NCBI RefSeq assembly: GCF_013001025.1
Contig: NZ_CP053021.1
Span: 4,106,001 to 4,170,000 of the forward strand
DNA from: Sphingobium yanoikuyae
Lineage (GTDB): Bacteria; Pseudomonadota; Alphaproteobacteria; Sphingomonadales; Sphingomonadaceae
Length of the DNA: 64,000 nucleotides
Reading direction: 5' to 3'
Positions 9,761 through 19,154 of this stretch are shown one piece after another. The stretch's first letter is position 1. Each line of letters begins with the position of its first letter. Below the pieces are notes generated by a model. That model did not search any database and was not told the origin of the DNA. It saw only the letters and a list, made by a program, of their open reading frames with translations. A program made the translations under genes and the position numbers.

Positions 9761-9848
9761 CCGCCCTTCGCGATATTCAGTGAGACCGCCCGGCTAACTA
9801 GGGCTGCCGTGGCTGTCTGTAATCGTCGCGCCAAACAAGGAGACGAAA

Positions 9849-10052
9849 ATGCCCAAGCTCAAGACCAAGAGCGGTGTGAAGAAGCGCTTCAAGTTCACCG
9901 CTTCCGGCAAGGTCAAGCACGGCGTCGCTGGCAAGCGTCACCGCCTGATCTCGCACAACGCCAAGTATATTCGCCAGAACCGTGGCACTTCCGTGCTGTC
10001 CGATGCCGACGTGGCTCACGTCCGCCTCTGGGCACCCTACGGCCTGAAGTAA
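9849..10052 (+). CDS. rpmI: 50S ribosomal protein L35
   Basis: 67-residue, very basic protein ([14 protein letters not shown] at the N-terminus) that matches L35 along its length. It is part of the large ribosomal subunit. AAGGAGACGAAA immediately before the ATG is a strong ribosome binding site. It is followed after 13 bp by rplT, the conserved pair. The usual upstream partner infC is not in this window. Confidence 0.97.
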   Translation: MPKLKTKSGVKKRFKFTASGKVKHGVAGKRHRLISHNAKYIRQNRGTSVLSDADVAHVRLWAPYGLK

Positions 10053-10065
10053 GGAGTAGAGGACA

Positions 10066-10428
10066 ATGGCACGCGTAAAACGTGGTGTAACCACCAAGGC
10101 GAAGCATAAGAGGATTTTGGTTCAGGCGAAGGGCTATTATGGCCGTCGCAAGAACACGATCCGCGTCGCTCGCCAGGCCGTCGAAAAGGCCGGCCAGTAC
10201 GCTTATCGCGACCGCAAGGTCAAGAAGCGCACTTTCCGTGGCCTGTGGATCCAGCGCATCAACGCGGGTGTCCGCGCTGAAGGCCTGACCTATTCGCAGT
10301 TCATGCACGGCCTGAAGCTGGCCGGCGTCGAGCTGGACCGCAAGGTCCTGGCCGACATCGCGATGCACGAAGGCGAGGCGTTCAGCGCCATCATCGCCCA
10401 GGCCAAGGCTGCGCTGCCCGCAGCCTGA
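10066..10428 (+). CDS. rplT: 50S ribosomal protein L20
   Basis: 120 residues with the basic N-terminal arm ([15 protein letters not shown]) and globular RNA-binding part typical of L20, which helps assemble the 50S subunit and in other bacteria represses its own operon. AAGGAGTAGAGGACA precedes the ATG. A strong terminator follows. In many alphaproteobacteria pheS comes next; here a LysE gene and a repeat-flanked GIY-YIG gene intervene. Confidence 0.98.
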   Translation: MARVKRGVTTKAKHKRILVQAKGYYGRRKNTIRVARQAVEKAGQYAYRDRKVKKRTFRGLWIQRINAGVRAEGLTYSQFMHGLKLAGVELDRKVLADIAMHEGEAFSAIIAQAKAALPAA

Positions 10429-10455
10429 AGCTGATCGATCGTAGAGATCGTCAAA

Positions 10456-10496
10456 GGGGCGCCGGGGCAGAAGCCTTCGGCGCCCTTTTTGTTTTT
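10456..10496 (+). terminator. Rho-independent terminator of rpmI-rplT
   Basis: GGGGCGCCG (10456-10464) pairs with CGGCGCCC (10478-10485), followed by TTTTTGTTTTT. It is a textbook terminator directly after rplT, which would uncouple pheST from the ribosomal-protein transcript. Confidence 0.9.
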
Positions 10497-10505
10497 CCTC
10501 GACCT

Positions 10506-10578
10506 CCGTTCGTTTCGAGCGTGTCGAGAAATGCCCGCACTGCGCGTGCCGCTTCTCGACTTCGCTCGAAGCGAACGG
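10506..10578. repeat. Fold-back intergenic repeat, family A copy 2
   Basis: Arms CCGTTCGTTTCGAGCG (10506-10521) and CGCTCGAAGCGAACGG (10563-10578) are complementary at 15 of 16 positions, with GTGTCGAGAA and CTTCTCGAC inside. It lies between the rplT terminator and the LysE gene, close to the latter's start. Confidence 0.8.
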
Positions 10579-10607
10579 TGAAGGGAGCGCCTTGGAGAAG
10601 TGATCCC

Positions 10608-11228
10608 ATGTCGCTGCATCTCTGGTGGTTATATGTCACGGCGGTCTTCCTGATCTCGGCCACGCCCGGCCCCAACATGCTGCATGTGATGACGCAGAGC
10701 ATCGCCCATGGTCCGCGCAAGGCGCTGGTGACGATGGCGGGGCTGATGAGCGCCGTGCTGCTGTGCCTGATCGCGTCGGCGCTGGGCCTTGGCGCGCTGC
10801 TCAAGGCGTCGCCGCGCCTGTTCGACATATTGCGCTATGCCGGCGTCGCCTATCTCATCTGGCTGGGGATCAAGGCCTGGCGCGCGCCGGTCGGCACTGC
10901 CGACGGCGGCGATGCCGGCCCGGTCCGCTCCGCCCGTGCGCTGTATGCGACCGGCCTGCTGACCGGCCTGTCCAACCCCAAGCTCATCATCTTCGCCGCC
11001 GCGCTCTTCCCCCAGTTCATCGACCTGGCCCGCCCCTTCTGGCTGCAGCTGGCAATCCTGATCGTCAGCTTCGTGGTGATCGAAAGCTTCTGGTACTCGG
11101 TCTATGCGCTGGGCGGCCTGCGCCTCGCCCGCTGGCTGGCGCCCGCCAACCGGCAGAAGCTGTTCAACCGCGGCACCGGCCTGATGTTCATCGGCTTTGG
11201 CGGCGCACTGCTGGGGGCAAGGGCTTAA
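10608..11228 (+). CDS. LysE/RhtB-family amino-acid exporter
   Basis: 206 residues with about six hydrophobic segments. SATPGPNML near the N-terminus and GLLTGLSNPKLIIFAAALFPQF in the middle are LysE/RhtB hallmarks. The family exports amino acids or related metabolites; the substrate is not predictable. I chose the ATG at 10608, after GGAGAAG, over the upstream open frame that would run through the repeat. It interrupts the common rplT-pheS order and is bracketed by repeats, suggesting insertion. Confidence 0.9.
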   Translation: MSLHLWWLYVTAVFLISATPGPNMLHVMTQSIAHGPRKALVTMAGLMSAVLLCLIASALGLGALLKASPRLFDILRYAGVAYLIWLGIKAWRAPVGTADGGDAGPVRSARALYATGLLTGLSNPKLIIFAAALFPQFIDLARPFWLQLAILIVSFVVIESFWYSVYALGGLRLARWLAPANRQKLFNRGTGLMFIGFGGALLGARA

Positions 11229-11239
11229 CCCCCAACTCC

Positions 11240-11663
11240 GTCATTCCCGCGAAAGCGGGAATCCATTTCCGGACAAGGCCAATGCAGCGAGACTTCGATC
11301 CGACAGTCTACATATTGGCCAGCCATAAAAATGGCACACTCTACGTCGGTGTCACATCAAACCTCGTGCAACGCCTGTATCAGCACCGTTCTGGCTTGAT
11401 CGAAGGCTTCACCAGCGACTACGGGGTCAAGCGACTGGTCTGGTTCGAATGCGGCGCATCCATGGAGGAAGCAATCCGGCGCGAGAAGCAGATCAAGAAG
11501 TGGAACAGGCAATGGAAGATCGACCTGATCGAACGGAGCAATCCCGATTGGCGCGATCTGGCTATCGATTTGGGCTTTGAGCCATTGGACAGTCGGCGCA
11601 TCGATTGAGCGTCAGGATGATTGGTTAGCGCGGGAGATGGATTCCCGCCTTCGCGGGAATGAC
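11240..11663. mobile_element. GIY-YIG gene flanked by inverted palindromic repeats (possible small mobile unit)
   Basis: The left repeat (11240-11265) contains the hairpin ATTCCCGC-GAAA-GCGGGAAT (11243-11262). The right repeat (11638-11663) contains ATTCCCGC-CTTC-GCGGGAAT (11641-11660). The right copy is the reverse complement of the left over about 26 bp with one mismatch, so the 424-bp unit has terminal inverted repeats and encloses only the GIY-YIG gene. No target-site duplication is obvious. That it is mobile is inference. Confidence 0.5.
11282..11608 (+). CDS. Small GIY-YIG nuclease-family protein
   Basis: 108 residues. The GIY-YIG core is visible as VYILASHKNGTLYVGVTSN near the N-terminus, the catalytic-type Arg in LVQRLYQHR, and a helix with REKQIKKW that carries the conserved Glu. 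This is the short single-domain UPF0213/COG2827 type, which lacks the extra domains of UvrC or homing endonucleases. The ATG at 11282 is preceded by ACAAGG; the longer open frame upstream is a shadow of the LysE gene. It lies between inverted palindromic repeats and 62 bp from the pheS start. Confidence 0.85.
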   Translation: MQRDFDPTVYILASHKNGTLYVGVTSNLVQRLYQHRSGLIEGFTSDYGVKRLVWFECGASMEEAIRREKQIKKWNRQWKIDLIERSNPDWRDLAIDLGFEPLDSRRID

Positions 11664-11670
11664 GAATGAT

Positions 11671-12762
11671 ATGACCGAAATTAGCGCACTGAAAGCCGGC
11701 CTGATCGCCGACATCGAGGCTGCCGACACGCTGGACGCGCTGGAAGGGCTGCGCGTGGGCGCGCTGGGCAAGAATGGGGTCGTCACCGGCCTGTTGAAGA
11801 CGCTGGGCGGCATGTCGCCCGAGGAGCGTCTGGAGAAAGGCCCGCCGATCCAGGATCTGCGCGAAAGCGTGACCGCCGCCATCGCCGACCGAAAGGCCGC
11901 GCTGGAGCAGGCCGCGCTCGACGCCCGCCTCGCTTCGGAAAAGGTCGACATGACCCTGCCCGCCGATCTGGGGCCGCAGGGCAGCGTCCACGCCGTCAGC
12001 CAGGTGATGGACGAGCTGGCGGAAATCTTCGCCGACCTCGGCTTCTCGGTCGCGACCGGTCCGGAGATCGAGGACGACTGGCATAATTTCACCGCGCTCA
12101 ATATCCCGGAGACGCACCCGGCGCGCGCGATGCACGACACCTTCTACTTCCCCGACGAGGAAGGGCAGAAGAAGATGCTGCTGCGCACCCACACCTCGCC
12201 GGTGCAGATCCGCACCATGATGACGCAGGAGCCGCCGATCCGCATCATCGCGCCCGGCCGCGTCTATCGCAGCGACTCCGACGCGACCCACACGCCGATG
12301 TTCCACCAGATCGAAGGTCTGGTGATCGACAAGGGCATCACGCTTGGTCATCTGAAGTGGACGCTGGAGACCTTCCTCAAGGCCTTTTTCGAGCGCGAAG
12401 ATATCGTCCTGCGCCTGCGCCCGAGCTATTTCCCCTTCACCGAACCCTCGGTGGAAGTCGATGTCGGCTACACGCTGACCAATGGCCAGCGCGTCATCGG
12501 CGGCGACGGCGATGCACCCGGTGGCGGCTGGCTGGAAGTGCTGGGCAGCGGCATGGTCAACCGCCGCGTGATCGAGGCCTGCGGTCTTGATCCCGACGAA
12601 TGGCAGGGCTTCGCCTTCGGCACCGGCGTCGATCGCCTCGCCATGCTGAAATATGGCATGAACGACCTGCGCGCCTTCTTCGACGGCGATCTGCGCTGGC
12701 TGAAACATTATGGATTTTCGGCACTCGACGTGCCCACGCTGTCGGGAGGAGTCGGCGCATGA
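11671..12762 (+). CDS. pheS: Phenylalanine--tRNA ligase alpha subunit
   Basis: Class II synthetase subunit forming an alpha2-beta2 enzyme with PheT. Motif 2 is seen around [12 protein letters not shown] and motif 3 as [13 protein letters not shown]. From the ATG at 11671 it is 363 residues beginning [10 protein letters not shown], the usual N-terminus; an in-frame ATG at 11659 would add four residues. That upstream ATG lies inside the right palindromic repeat, and GCGGGA of the repeat (11653-11658) is the only purine-rich stretch before 11671. The stop overlaps the pheT start (ATGA). Confidence 0.96.
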   Translation: MTEISALKAGLIADIEAADTLDALEGLRVGALGKNGVVTGLLKTLGGMSPEERLEKGPPIQDLRESVTAAIADRKAALEQAALDARLASEKVDMTLPADLGPQGSVHAVSQVMDELAEIFADLGFSVATGPEIEDDWHNFTALNIPETHPARAMHDTFYFPDEEGQKKMLLRTHTSPVQIRTMMTQEPPIRIIAPGRVYRSDSDATHTPMFHQIEGLVIDKGITLGHLKWTLETFLKAFFEREDIVLRLRPSYFPFTEPSVEVDVGYTLTNGQRVIGGDGDAPGGGWLEVLGSGMVNRRVIEACGLDPDEWQGFAFGTGVDRLAMLKYGMNDLRAFFDGDLRWLKHYGFSALDVPTLSGGVGA

Positions 12763-15176
12763 AGTTCACCCTGAGCTGGCTCAAGACGCACCTCAAGACC
12801 GATGCCGATCTGGCCACCATCCTCAAGACCCTGAATGCCATCGGGCTGGAAGTCGAGGATGTGGAGAACCCGGCGGAGAAGCTGGGCGCGTTCAAGATCG
12901 CCAAGATCCTGACCGCCGAGCGTCACCCGCAGGCCGACAAGCTGCAGGTGCTGAGCGTCGACCATGGCGACGGCAACCCGCTGCAGGTCGTGTGCGGCGC
13001 GCCCAATGCCCGCGCCGGCCTGATCGGCGTGTTCGGGGTCGAGGGCGCGGTGGTGCCGGTCAACGGCATGGTGCTCAAGAAGACCGCCATTCGCGGCGTC
13101 GAATCCAACGGCATGATGTGCTCCACCCGCGAACTGGAGCTCGGCGACGATCATGACGGCATCATCGAACTGGCCGGCGACGCGCCGGTGGGTGAGGTCT
13201 ATGCGAACTGGGCCGGCCTCAACGATCCGGTCATCGACGTGTCGATCACGCCGAACCGTCAGGACTGCATGGGCGTGCGCGGCATCGCGCGCGATCTGGC
13301 GGCGGCGGGCCTGGGTACGCTCAACGCCATCATCGTGCCGGAGATTGCCGGCGTCGGCCCCGGCCCCGACGTGCGCACCCACGATGTCGAGGGCTGCCCC
13401 GCCTTCTTCGCCCGCTCGGTCAAGGGCGTGACCAACGGCGCCTCGCCCGAATGGATGGCGCGCCGGCTGAAGGCGATCGGTCAGAAGCCGATCAGCGCGC
13501 TGGTGGACATCACCAACTACATCATGATCGACCTCGGCCGGCCGCTCCATGTCTATGACATGGCGACGCTCAAGGGCGGACTGGTCGCGAGGCTGGGCAA
13601 GGCCGGCGAGGAAGTGCTGGCACTCAATGGCAAGACCTATGCCATTGACGAGACGATGACCGTCATCGCCGACGACGAAGCCGTGCATGACATTGGCGGC
13701 ATCATGGGCGGCGAACATTCGGGCGCGCAGGACGGCACCACCGACGTGCTGATCGAATGCGCCTATTTCACGCCCGAGCGGATCGCGGTGACCGGCCAGA
13801 AGCTGGCGCTGACCTCTGATGCGCGCGGCCGGTTCGAGCGCGGCGTCGACCCCGCCTTCCTGGACGACGGCCTGTCGATCGCCACCAGCCTGGTCATGAC
13901 CCTGTGCGGCGGCACCGCGTCGGAAGCGACTCGCGCCGGCACCCCGCCCGCCACGCCCAAGACGGTCGCCTATGCGCCCGACCAGTGCCTGGCGCTGGCC
14001 GGCGTCGACGTGCCGCATGACGTGCAGAAGCGCATTCTGGAAAGCCTGGGCTTCGGCGTCAGCGGCGACGCCGGCGGCATCGAATATCAGGATGGCGTGC
14101 CGGTGAGCGTGCCGGGCCACTGGACCATCAGCGTGCCGACCTGGCGCCGCGATGTCGATGGCTGGCCCGACATTGTCGAGGAAGTGGTGCGCATCGTCGG
14201 TCTGGACCATGTGCCGTCCACCCCGTTGCCGCGTGTGCCGGGCGTCGCCCGCCCGACCGCCACGGCCGAGCAGCTGGTCGAGCGCCGCGTGCGCCGCACC
14301 GCCGCCGCCCGAGGCCTCGCTGAAGCGATCAACTGGTCCTTCATTTCCGAGAAGGAAGCCGCAAGCGTTGGCGGTGGCGACTGGACGCTGGCCAATCCGA
14401 TCTCCGAAGACCTCAAGGTCATGCGGCCCTCGCTGCTGCCCGGCCTGCTGTCGGCGACCAAGCGCAATGTCGATCGCAGCGCCACGTCGATCCGGCTGTT
14501 TGAACTCGGCCGGCGCTATTTCAAGCAGGGCGAGCGCGCCACCGTCGGCTTCGTGCTGGCTGGCGAGAAGAGCCCGCGTGGCTGGCAGGGCGGCAAGGCC
14601 CAGCCCTTCGACGCGTTCGATGCCAAGGGCGAAGTGATTGCGCTGCTGGCGGCGGCCGGCGCGCCGGTCGGCAATCTGCAGAGCATGGGCGAGGCATCGG
14701 CGGCCTATCATCCGGGCCAGTCGGGCACGCTGCGCCTTGGCCCCAAGGTGGTGCTGGCCGAATATGGCGTGCTGCATCCCAGCCTGGCCAAGCAGTTCGG
14801 CCTGTCGGGCACGGTGGTCGCAGGCGAGATCTTCCTCGACGCGATTCCGGCCAAGCGCAAGAGCGGCTTCATGCGCGCGCCTTACGCCCCGCCGGCCCTG
14901 CAGGCGGTGAAGCGCGACTTCGCTTTCCTGGTGCCCGAAGCCGTCGAGGCCGATGCGCTGGTGCGCGCGGTCAAGGGCGCGGACAAGAAGGCAATCGTCG
15001 ACGCGCGCCTGTTCGACGTCTTCACCGGCCCCGGCGTGGATGAAGGCCACAAGTCGCTGGCGGTGGAGATCACGCTGCAGTCGGGCGAGAAGAGCTTCGC
15101 CCAGGAAGAGCTGGACGCGATCAGCGCGGCGGTGGTCAAGGCCGCCCAGAAGCTGGGCGCGAGCCTGCGCGGCTAA
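12759..15176 (+). CDS. pheT: Phenylalanine--tRNA ligase beta subunit
   Basis: 805 residues, the standard bacterial length. Domains in order are the N-terminal B1 region, an EMAP/tRNA-binding OB fold (roughly 40-150), the B3/B4 editing domain, B5, the synthetase-like B6/B7 core and a C-terminal ferredoxin-fold anticodon-binding domain. The ATG overlaps the pheS stop by 4 nt and follows GGGAGGA at an 8-nt spacing, so the start is certain and the two subunits are translationally coupled. Confidence 0.97.
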   Translation: MKFTLSWLKTHLKTDADLATILKTLNAIGLEVEDVENPAEKLGAFKIAKILTAERHPQADKLQVLSVDHGDGNPLQVVCGAPNARAGLIGVFGVEGAVVPVNGMVLKKTAIRGVESNGMMCSTRELELGDDHDGIIELAGDAPVGEVYANWAGLNDPVIDVSITPNRQDCMGVRGIARDLAAAGLGTLNAIIVPEIAGVGPGPDVRTHDVEGCPAFFARSVKGVTNGASPEWMARRLKAIGQKPISALVDITNYIMIDLGRPLHVYDMATLKGGLVARLGKAGEEVLALNGKTYAIDETMTVIADDEAVHDIGGIMGGEHSGAQDGTTDVLIECAYFTPERIAVTGQKLALTSDARGRFERGVDPAFLDDGLSIATSLVMTLCGGTASEATRAGTPPATPKTVAYAPDQCLALAGVDVPHDVQKRILESLGFGVSGDAGGIEYQDGVPVSVPGHWTISVPTWRRDVDGWPDIVEEVVRIVGLDHVPSTPLPRVPGVARPTATAEQLVERRVRRTAAARGLAEAINWSFISEKEAASVGGGDWTLANPISEDLKVMRPSLLPGLLSATKRNVDRSATSIRLFELGRRYFKQGERATVGFVLAGEKSPRGWQGGKAQPFDAFDAKGEVIALLAAAGAPVGNLQSMGEASAAYHPGQSGTLRLGPKVVLAEYGVLHPSLAKQFGLSGTVVAGEIFLDAIPAKRKSGFMRAPYAPPALQAVKRDFAFLVPEAVEADALVRAVKGADKKAIVDARLFDVFTGPGVDEGHKSLAVEITLQSGEKSFAQEELDAISAAVVKAAQKLGASLRG

Positions 15177-15193
15177 AGCAAGAAAGGCTGGCG

Positions 15194-15898
15194 ATGGACG
15201 GGAAGGCTGAACGACTTCAGGCCCGCCTCGCCGGCCTTTTCTACATCGGCACCATTGGCTGCGGCATGTTCGCCGAGGCGGTGGTGCGCGCGGCCCTGAT
15301 CGTGCCGGGCAACGGGCGCGAGACGATGCGCAACATCGCCGACTATCCCTGGCTCTATCGCGCCGGCGGGGCGAGCGATGTCGCTATGCTCTGCTGCTAT
15401 CTGGCGGTGACCGCCCTGCTCTATGGCCTGTTCGCGCCGACCGGGCGGGTGCTGGCGCGCACCGCCGCGCTGTTCAGCCTGACCGGCATTGCCGTGCTGG
15501 CGGGCAACAGTCTGCTGCATCTGCTGCCGCTTGCGCTGATCGATGGTGCGCCGCATCCCGGCATTCCGATGGCGGAGGTGCAGTCGCTGGTGCGGATCAG
15601 CCTCAGCCTCCACAACGACCTCTACGGCATCAGCCTGATCTTCTTCGGCATCTATTGCCTGTTGATAGGCTGGCTGGCGATCCGATCGCGACGATTGCCG
15701 GTGGTGGTCGGTGCGCTGCTGATGGCGGGCGGCGCGGTCCATCTGATCGCGCGCAGCCTGGCGCTGCTGTCGCCGGCGATCGGCGAGGCGATCCCCGGCC
15801 AGCTCGATTTCGTGCCGTTGCTGGGCGAAGGCGCCTTCGCCATCTGGCTGCTGCTGTTCGGGGCGCCGCGCCCGGCGGCGCCGGAGATCAGCCCGTGA
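15194..15898 (+). CDS. DUF4386-type integral membrane protein
   Basis: 234 residues with about six hydrophobic helices; the start RLAGLFYIGTIGCGMFAE and the HNDLYGISLIFFGIYCLLIG segment are typical of DUF4386. No function is established for the family. It begins 17 bp after the pheT stop with AAGAAAGG upstream, so it probably shares the pheST transcript. Its 3' end overlaps the convergent exported-protein gene by 11 bp. Confidence 0.85.
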   Translation: MDGKAERLQARLAGLFYIGTIGCGMFAEAVVRAALIVPGNGRETMRNIADYPWLYRAGGASDVAMLCCYLAVTALLYGLFAPTGRVLARTAALFSLTGIAVLAGNSLLHLLPLALIDGAPHPGIPMAEVQSLVRISLSLHNDLYGISLIFFGIYCLLIGWLAIRSRRLPVVVGALLMAGGAVHLIARSLALLSPAIGEAIPGQLDFVPLLGEGAFAIWLLLFGAPRPAAPEISP

Positions 15899-16379
15899 TC
15901 TTGCAGCCCTTTTCTGCCGCCATACCCCGCAGATAACCGCGTCGGGCGATGCCAGCGGCTACGGCCGCGCGCAGGCGACGTTCGGCCGGAGCGGCCCCGC
16001 TGATCTCACGCACGACACCGCGGAAGGGGATCAGCGAATTGACGATTGACTTGCCGACGCCTTCGGCAATCTTGCCGGTGCGATCCTCGTTCGCTGCCTG
16101 GCCAACGGTGAAGTCGGGGCCGAGCACGGCATTGAGTTCACCCATCGATGCGTTGAGGCCCTTGCAGCTCTTCGACGGCGGCGGCGCATAGGGATTTTCC
16201 ACCGCCTTCTGCAGCAGCGGCGGCGTTTCGGTCTTGTCGATGCCGACGTCACGCGCCGGCTGAGTCGCGATGTTGCCCGCCTTGTCGAGCGTGTCGTCCT
16301 TCTTCTTGGTCTGCTCCTGCGCCAGCGCGGACGTGCCCAGCAGCAGCAAAATCGTGGCGGTCGATATGGCAATCTTCAT
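15888..16379 (-). CDS. Exported hypothetical protein
   Basis: 163 residues. A clear signal peptide (MKIAISTATILLLLG then SALAQ) gives a secreted or periplasmic protein of about 142 residues. It has two cysteines (in SCKGLN and KGCKITG) that could bond. The frame runs open far upstream, but the ATG at 16379 is fixed by the signal sequence and by GGGAGGACC just before it. I do not recognise the family. It is divergent from the epimerase gene. Confidence 0.8.
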   Translation of the reverse strand: MKIAISTATILLLLGTSALAQEQTKKKDDTLDKAGNIATQPARDVGIDKTETPPLLQKAVENPYAPPPSKSCKGLNASMGELNAVLGPDFTVGQAANEDRTGKIAEGVGKSIVNSLIPFRGVVREISGAAPAERRLRAAVAAGIARRGYLRGMAAEKGCKITG

Positions 16380-16505
16380 CGATGGTCCTCCCGCTGGCTG
16401 AACCCGCCAGACCCCGTGTCGGTTCCTCAACGTAACGATTGCGAAGCAGGCGAGACAGGGGAGATTTGCCGCGCTATGTCGCTCGCCAAACTGGAGTGTT
16501 TCGCC

Positions 16506-17387
16506 ATGAACGACCGCATCGCCATCGCCTCCGACAATCTGTCCGCCAGCATATCGCCGCTGGGCGCCGAACTCTGGTCGCTGACCGATCCGCAGGGCCG
16601 CGAGCTGATGACCGATGCCGACCCGCAATGGTGGACCGGCCATGCCCCCCTGCTCTTCCCGTTCGTCGGCCGGTCGCGCGGCGACGTCTATCGACTGAAC
16701 GATGTCGACTATCCGATCGGCCAGCATGGCTTTGCCCGGACCAGCCCCTTCACCCTGGTCCATCGCAATGAGGAAGCCGCCCTGTTCCGGCTGGAGGCGG
16801 ACCGGGAGACGCGCGCCGTCTATCCGTTCGACTTCCGGCTCGACATGGGGTTCGTGCTGGAGGGGCCGAGCCTGCGCATGACCGCGACCGTCATGAACCG
16901 GGGCGAGACGGCAATGCCCTTCTGCTTTGGCTATCACCCCGCCTTCGCCTGGCCGCTGCCCTATGGCGGCAGCGTCGAGGACCATCGCATCCGCTTCGAG
17001 CAGGCCGAACCCGCGCCGATCCGCAAGGTCGGCAGCGAACCGGGGCTGATCGCGCTGGAGAGCGTGCCCTCCCCGGTCGAGGGGATGGAACTGGCGCCGA
17101 CCCATGATATGTTCGCCGGTGACGCGCTGATCTGGGACGATCTCAACAGCCGGTCGCTGAGCTGGGGCGTGCCCGGCAAGCCGCACCTGAAGATCGATTT
17201 CCCCGATACGCCATGGCTTGGCCTGTGGCAGAAGCCGGGCGCTCATTATCTGTGCGTCGAACCCTGGGCCGGTATGGCCGACCCGGTCGGCTTCACCGGC
17301 GATGTCTGGGACAAGCAGGGCATCATGCCCCTGCTGCCGGGCGACAGCCGATCCTTCCGCATGGACGTGACGCTGGTCGACGTGTAA
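16506..17387 (+). CDS. Aldose 1-epimerase-family protein (mutarotase fold)
   Basis: 293 residues. The family interconverts sugar anomers. Recognisable elements are PLGAELWSL at the N-terminus, HGFARTSPF, GYHPAFAWPL with the catalytic-type His, and a conserved C-terminal YLCVEPWAGMADP. This matches the broader Slr1438-like aldose-1-epimerase subgroup rather than classical GalM. The ATG at 16506 follows CTGGAG at a suitable spacing; an earlier in-frame ATG at 16416 would add 30 residues of unlikely sequence. Confidence 0.88.
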   Translation: MNDRIAIASDNLSASISPLGAELWSLTDPQGRELMTDADPQWWTGHAPLLFPFVGRSRGDVYRLNDVDYPIGQHGFARTSPFTLVHRNEEAALFRLEADRETRAVYPFDFRLDMGFVLEGPSLRMTATVMNRGETAMPFCFGYHPAFAWPLPYGGSVEDHRIRFEQAEPAPIRKVGSEPGLIALESVPSPVEGMELAPTHDMFAGDALIWDDLNSRSLSWGVPGKPHLKIDFPDTPWLGLWQKPGAHYLCVEPWAGMADPVGFTGDVWDKQGIMPLLPGDSRSFRMDVTLVDV

Positions 17388-17403
17388 CGGGCTTTCCCAA
17401 GTT

Positions 17404-17500
17404 CCGTTCAGGCTGAGCGAAGTCGAAGCCCTCCACTGAGCGCAGCGAAGTGCCTCGCCTCCGCTCGGCAAGGCCCTTCGACTTCGCTCAGGGCGAACGG
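17404..17500. repeat. Fold-back intergenic repeat, family A-like copy 3
   Basis: CCGTTCAGGCTGAGCGAAG (from 17404) and a complementary arm ending TTCGCTCAGGGCGAACGG (to 17500) form long imperfect arms around a core with CGCTCGGCAAGG. It shares the CCGTTC...GAACGG ends and GTCGAA words with the other copies but has a different middle. It lies between the epimerase gene and prfC. Confidence 0.75.
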
Positions 17501-17532
17501 GTTATTTTACTCGGACCCCAGAAAACAGCCCC

Positions 17533-19110
17533 ATGAGCATCCCATCCCGCCGCACCTTCGCGATCATTTCCCACCCGGACGCCGGTAAGACCACGCTGAC
17601 CGAAAAGCTGCTGCTGGAAGGCGGCGCGATTCATCTGGCCGGCGAGGTCAAGGCGCGCGGCGCGAACCGGCGCGCCCGGTCGGACTGGATGAAGATCGAG
17701 CAGCAGCGCGGCATCTCCGTCACATCCTCGGTCATGACGTTCGAACGGACGCGCGATGGCGAGACCATTACCTTCAACCTGCTCGACACGCCGGGCCACG
17801 AGGATTTCAGCGAGGATACCTATCGCACCCTGACCGCGGTGGACTCGGCGGTGATGGTGATCGACGCGGCCAAGGGCATCGAGCCGCAGACACGCAAGCT
17901 GTTCGAGGTCTGCCGCCTGCGCAACGTGCCGATCATCACCTTCGTCAACAAGGTCGATCGCGAGGGCCGCGAACTGTTCGGCCTGCTCGACGAGGTGGCG
18001 GACCAGTTGCAGCTCGACGTCTGCCCGATGAGCTGGCCGGTCGGCATGGGCGGCGAGTTCGAGGGTATTTACGATTTCGCCACCAACCGGCTGATGCAGC
18101 CCACTGGCCCGTCCAAGGAATTTGACGGCACCCGCCACCAGTTCAGCGGCCTGGATGACCCGAAGCTGGCCGATTACCTGTCCGAGCGGGGCCTGGAAAA
18201 GCTGCGCGAGGAAGCCGAGCTGGCCCAGGGCGGCTATGCCGAGTTCGACCTGGAACGCTATCGCCATGGCGACCTGACCCCGGTCTATTTCGGGTCGGCG
18301 CTCAAGCTGTTCGGCGTCACCGAGCTGATCGACGCGCTGTCGGCCCATGCGCCGCCGCCTCGCGCCCAGCCGGCCGAGCCGGCCCCGGTCGAGCCCGAGG
18401 GCAGCGAAGTCACCGGCTTCATCTTCAAGGTGCAGGCGAACATGGACCCGATGCACCGCGACCGCATCGCCTTCATGCGGCTGGTATCGGGCAAGTTCCG
18501 CCGCGGCATGAAGCTGACCCCGTCGGGCAGCGGCAAGGCGCTGGCCGTCCATTCGCCGATCCTGTTCTTCGCGCAGGACCGCGAGCTGGCGGACGAGGCC
18601 TTCCCCGGCGACATCATCGGCATCCCCAATCATGGCGCGCTGCGCGTGGGCGACACGCTGAGCGAGAAGCCCGGCCTGCGCTTCACCGGCCTGCCTAATT
18701 TCGCCCCGGAAATCCTGCGCCGCGTCCAGCTCAAAGACCCGACCAAGACCAAGCAGCTGCGCAAGGCGCTGGATGACCTGTCCGAAGAGGGCGTGATCCA
18801 GGTCTTCTATCCCGAGATCGGCAGCAACTGGATCGTCGGCGTCGTCGGCCAGCTGCAGCTGGAAGTGCTGATCAGCCGGCTGGAGGCCGAGTATAAGGTC
18901 GCGGCGGTGCTGGAACCTTCACCCTTCGACACCGCTCGTTGGATCAGCGGCGACGATCAGGCGATCAAGGATCTGGTTGCCTATAATGGCGCCAACATGG
19001 CCAAAGATCGCGACGGCAATCTGGTGTTCATGGCGCGCAGTGCCTGGGACATCGGCTATCAGCAGGAGCGCCATCCCAAAGTGAAGTTCAGCGCCACCAA
19101 GGAGCGCTAA
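17533..19110 (+). CDS. prfC: Peptide chain release factor 3
   Basis: GTPase that recycles RF1/RF2 from the ribosome after termination. 525 residues. G1 is HPDAGKTT near residue 13, G3 is DTPGHEDF and G4 is NKVDRE. The domain order is the GTPase, the EF-Tu-like domain 2, and the RF3-specific C-terminal domain, as in E. coli RF3. A fold-back repeat ends 32 bp before the start, so the promoter must overlap or lie downstream of the repeat. Confidence 0.97.
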   Translation: MSIPSRRTFAIISHPDAGKTTLTEKLLLEGGAIHLAGEVKARGANRRARSDWMKIEQQRGISVTSSVMTFERTRDGETITFNLLDTPGHEDFSEDTYRTLTAVDSAVMVIDAAKGIEPQTRKLFEVCRLRNVPIITFVNKVDREGRELFGLLDEVADQLQLDVCPMSWPVGMGGEFEGIYDFATNRLMQPTGPSKEFDGTRHQFSGLDDPKLADYLSERGLEKLREEAELAQGGYAEFDLERYRHGDLTPVYFGSALKLFGVTELIDALSAHAPPPRAQPAEPAPVEPEGSEVTGFIFKVQANMDPMHRDRIAFMRLVSGKFRRGMKLTPSGSGKALAVHSPILFFAQDRELADEAFPGDIIGIPNHGALRVGDTLSEKPGLRFTGLPNFAPEILRRVQLKDPTKTKQLRKALDDLSEEGVIQVFYPEIGSNWIVGVVGQLQLEVLISRLEAEYKVAAVLEPSPFDTARWISGDDQAIKDLVAYNGANMAKDRDGNLVFMARSAWDIGYQQERHPKVKFSATKER

Positions 19111-19121
19111 GCGGACAGCGA

Positions 19122-19148
19122 AAGTGACAGGGCAACGCCCTGTCACTT
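19122..19148. terminator. Bidirectional hairpin between prfC and the MFS gene
   Basis: AAGTGACAGGGC (19122-19133), a 3-nt loop, then GCCCTGTCACTT: a perfect 12-bp stem between convergent stops (19110 and 19155). There is no long T-run in either direction, but the position and stability support shared termination. Confidence 0.7.
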
Positions 19149-19154
19149 CAAGCG

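Noticed and set aside
11240..11663. A conventional insertion sequence or CRISPR
   Set aside because: There is no transposase and there are only two copies of the repeat, in inverted rather than tandem direct orientation.
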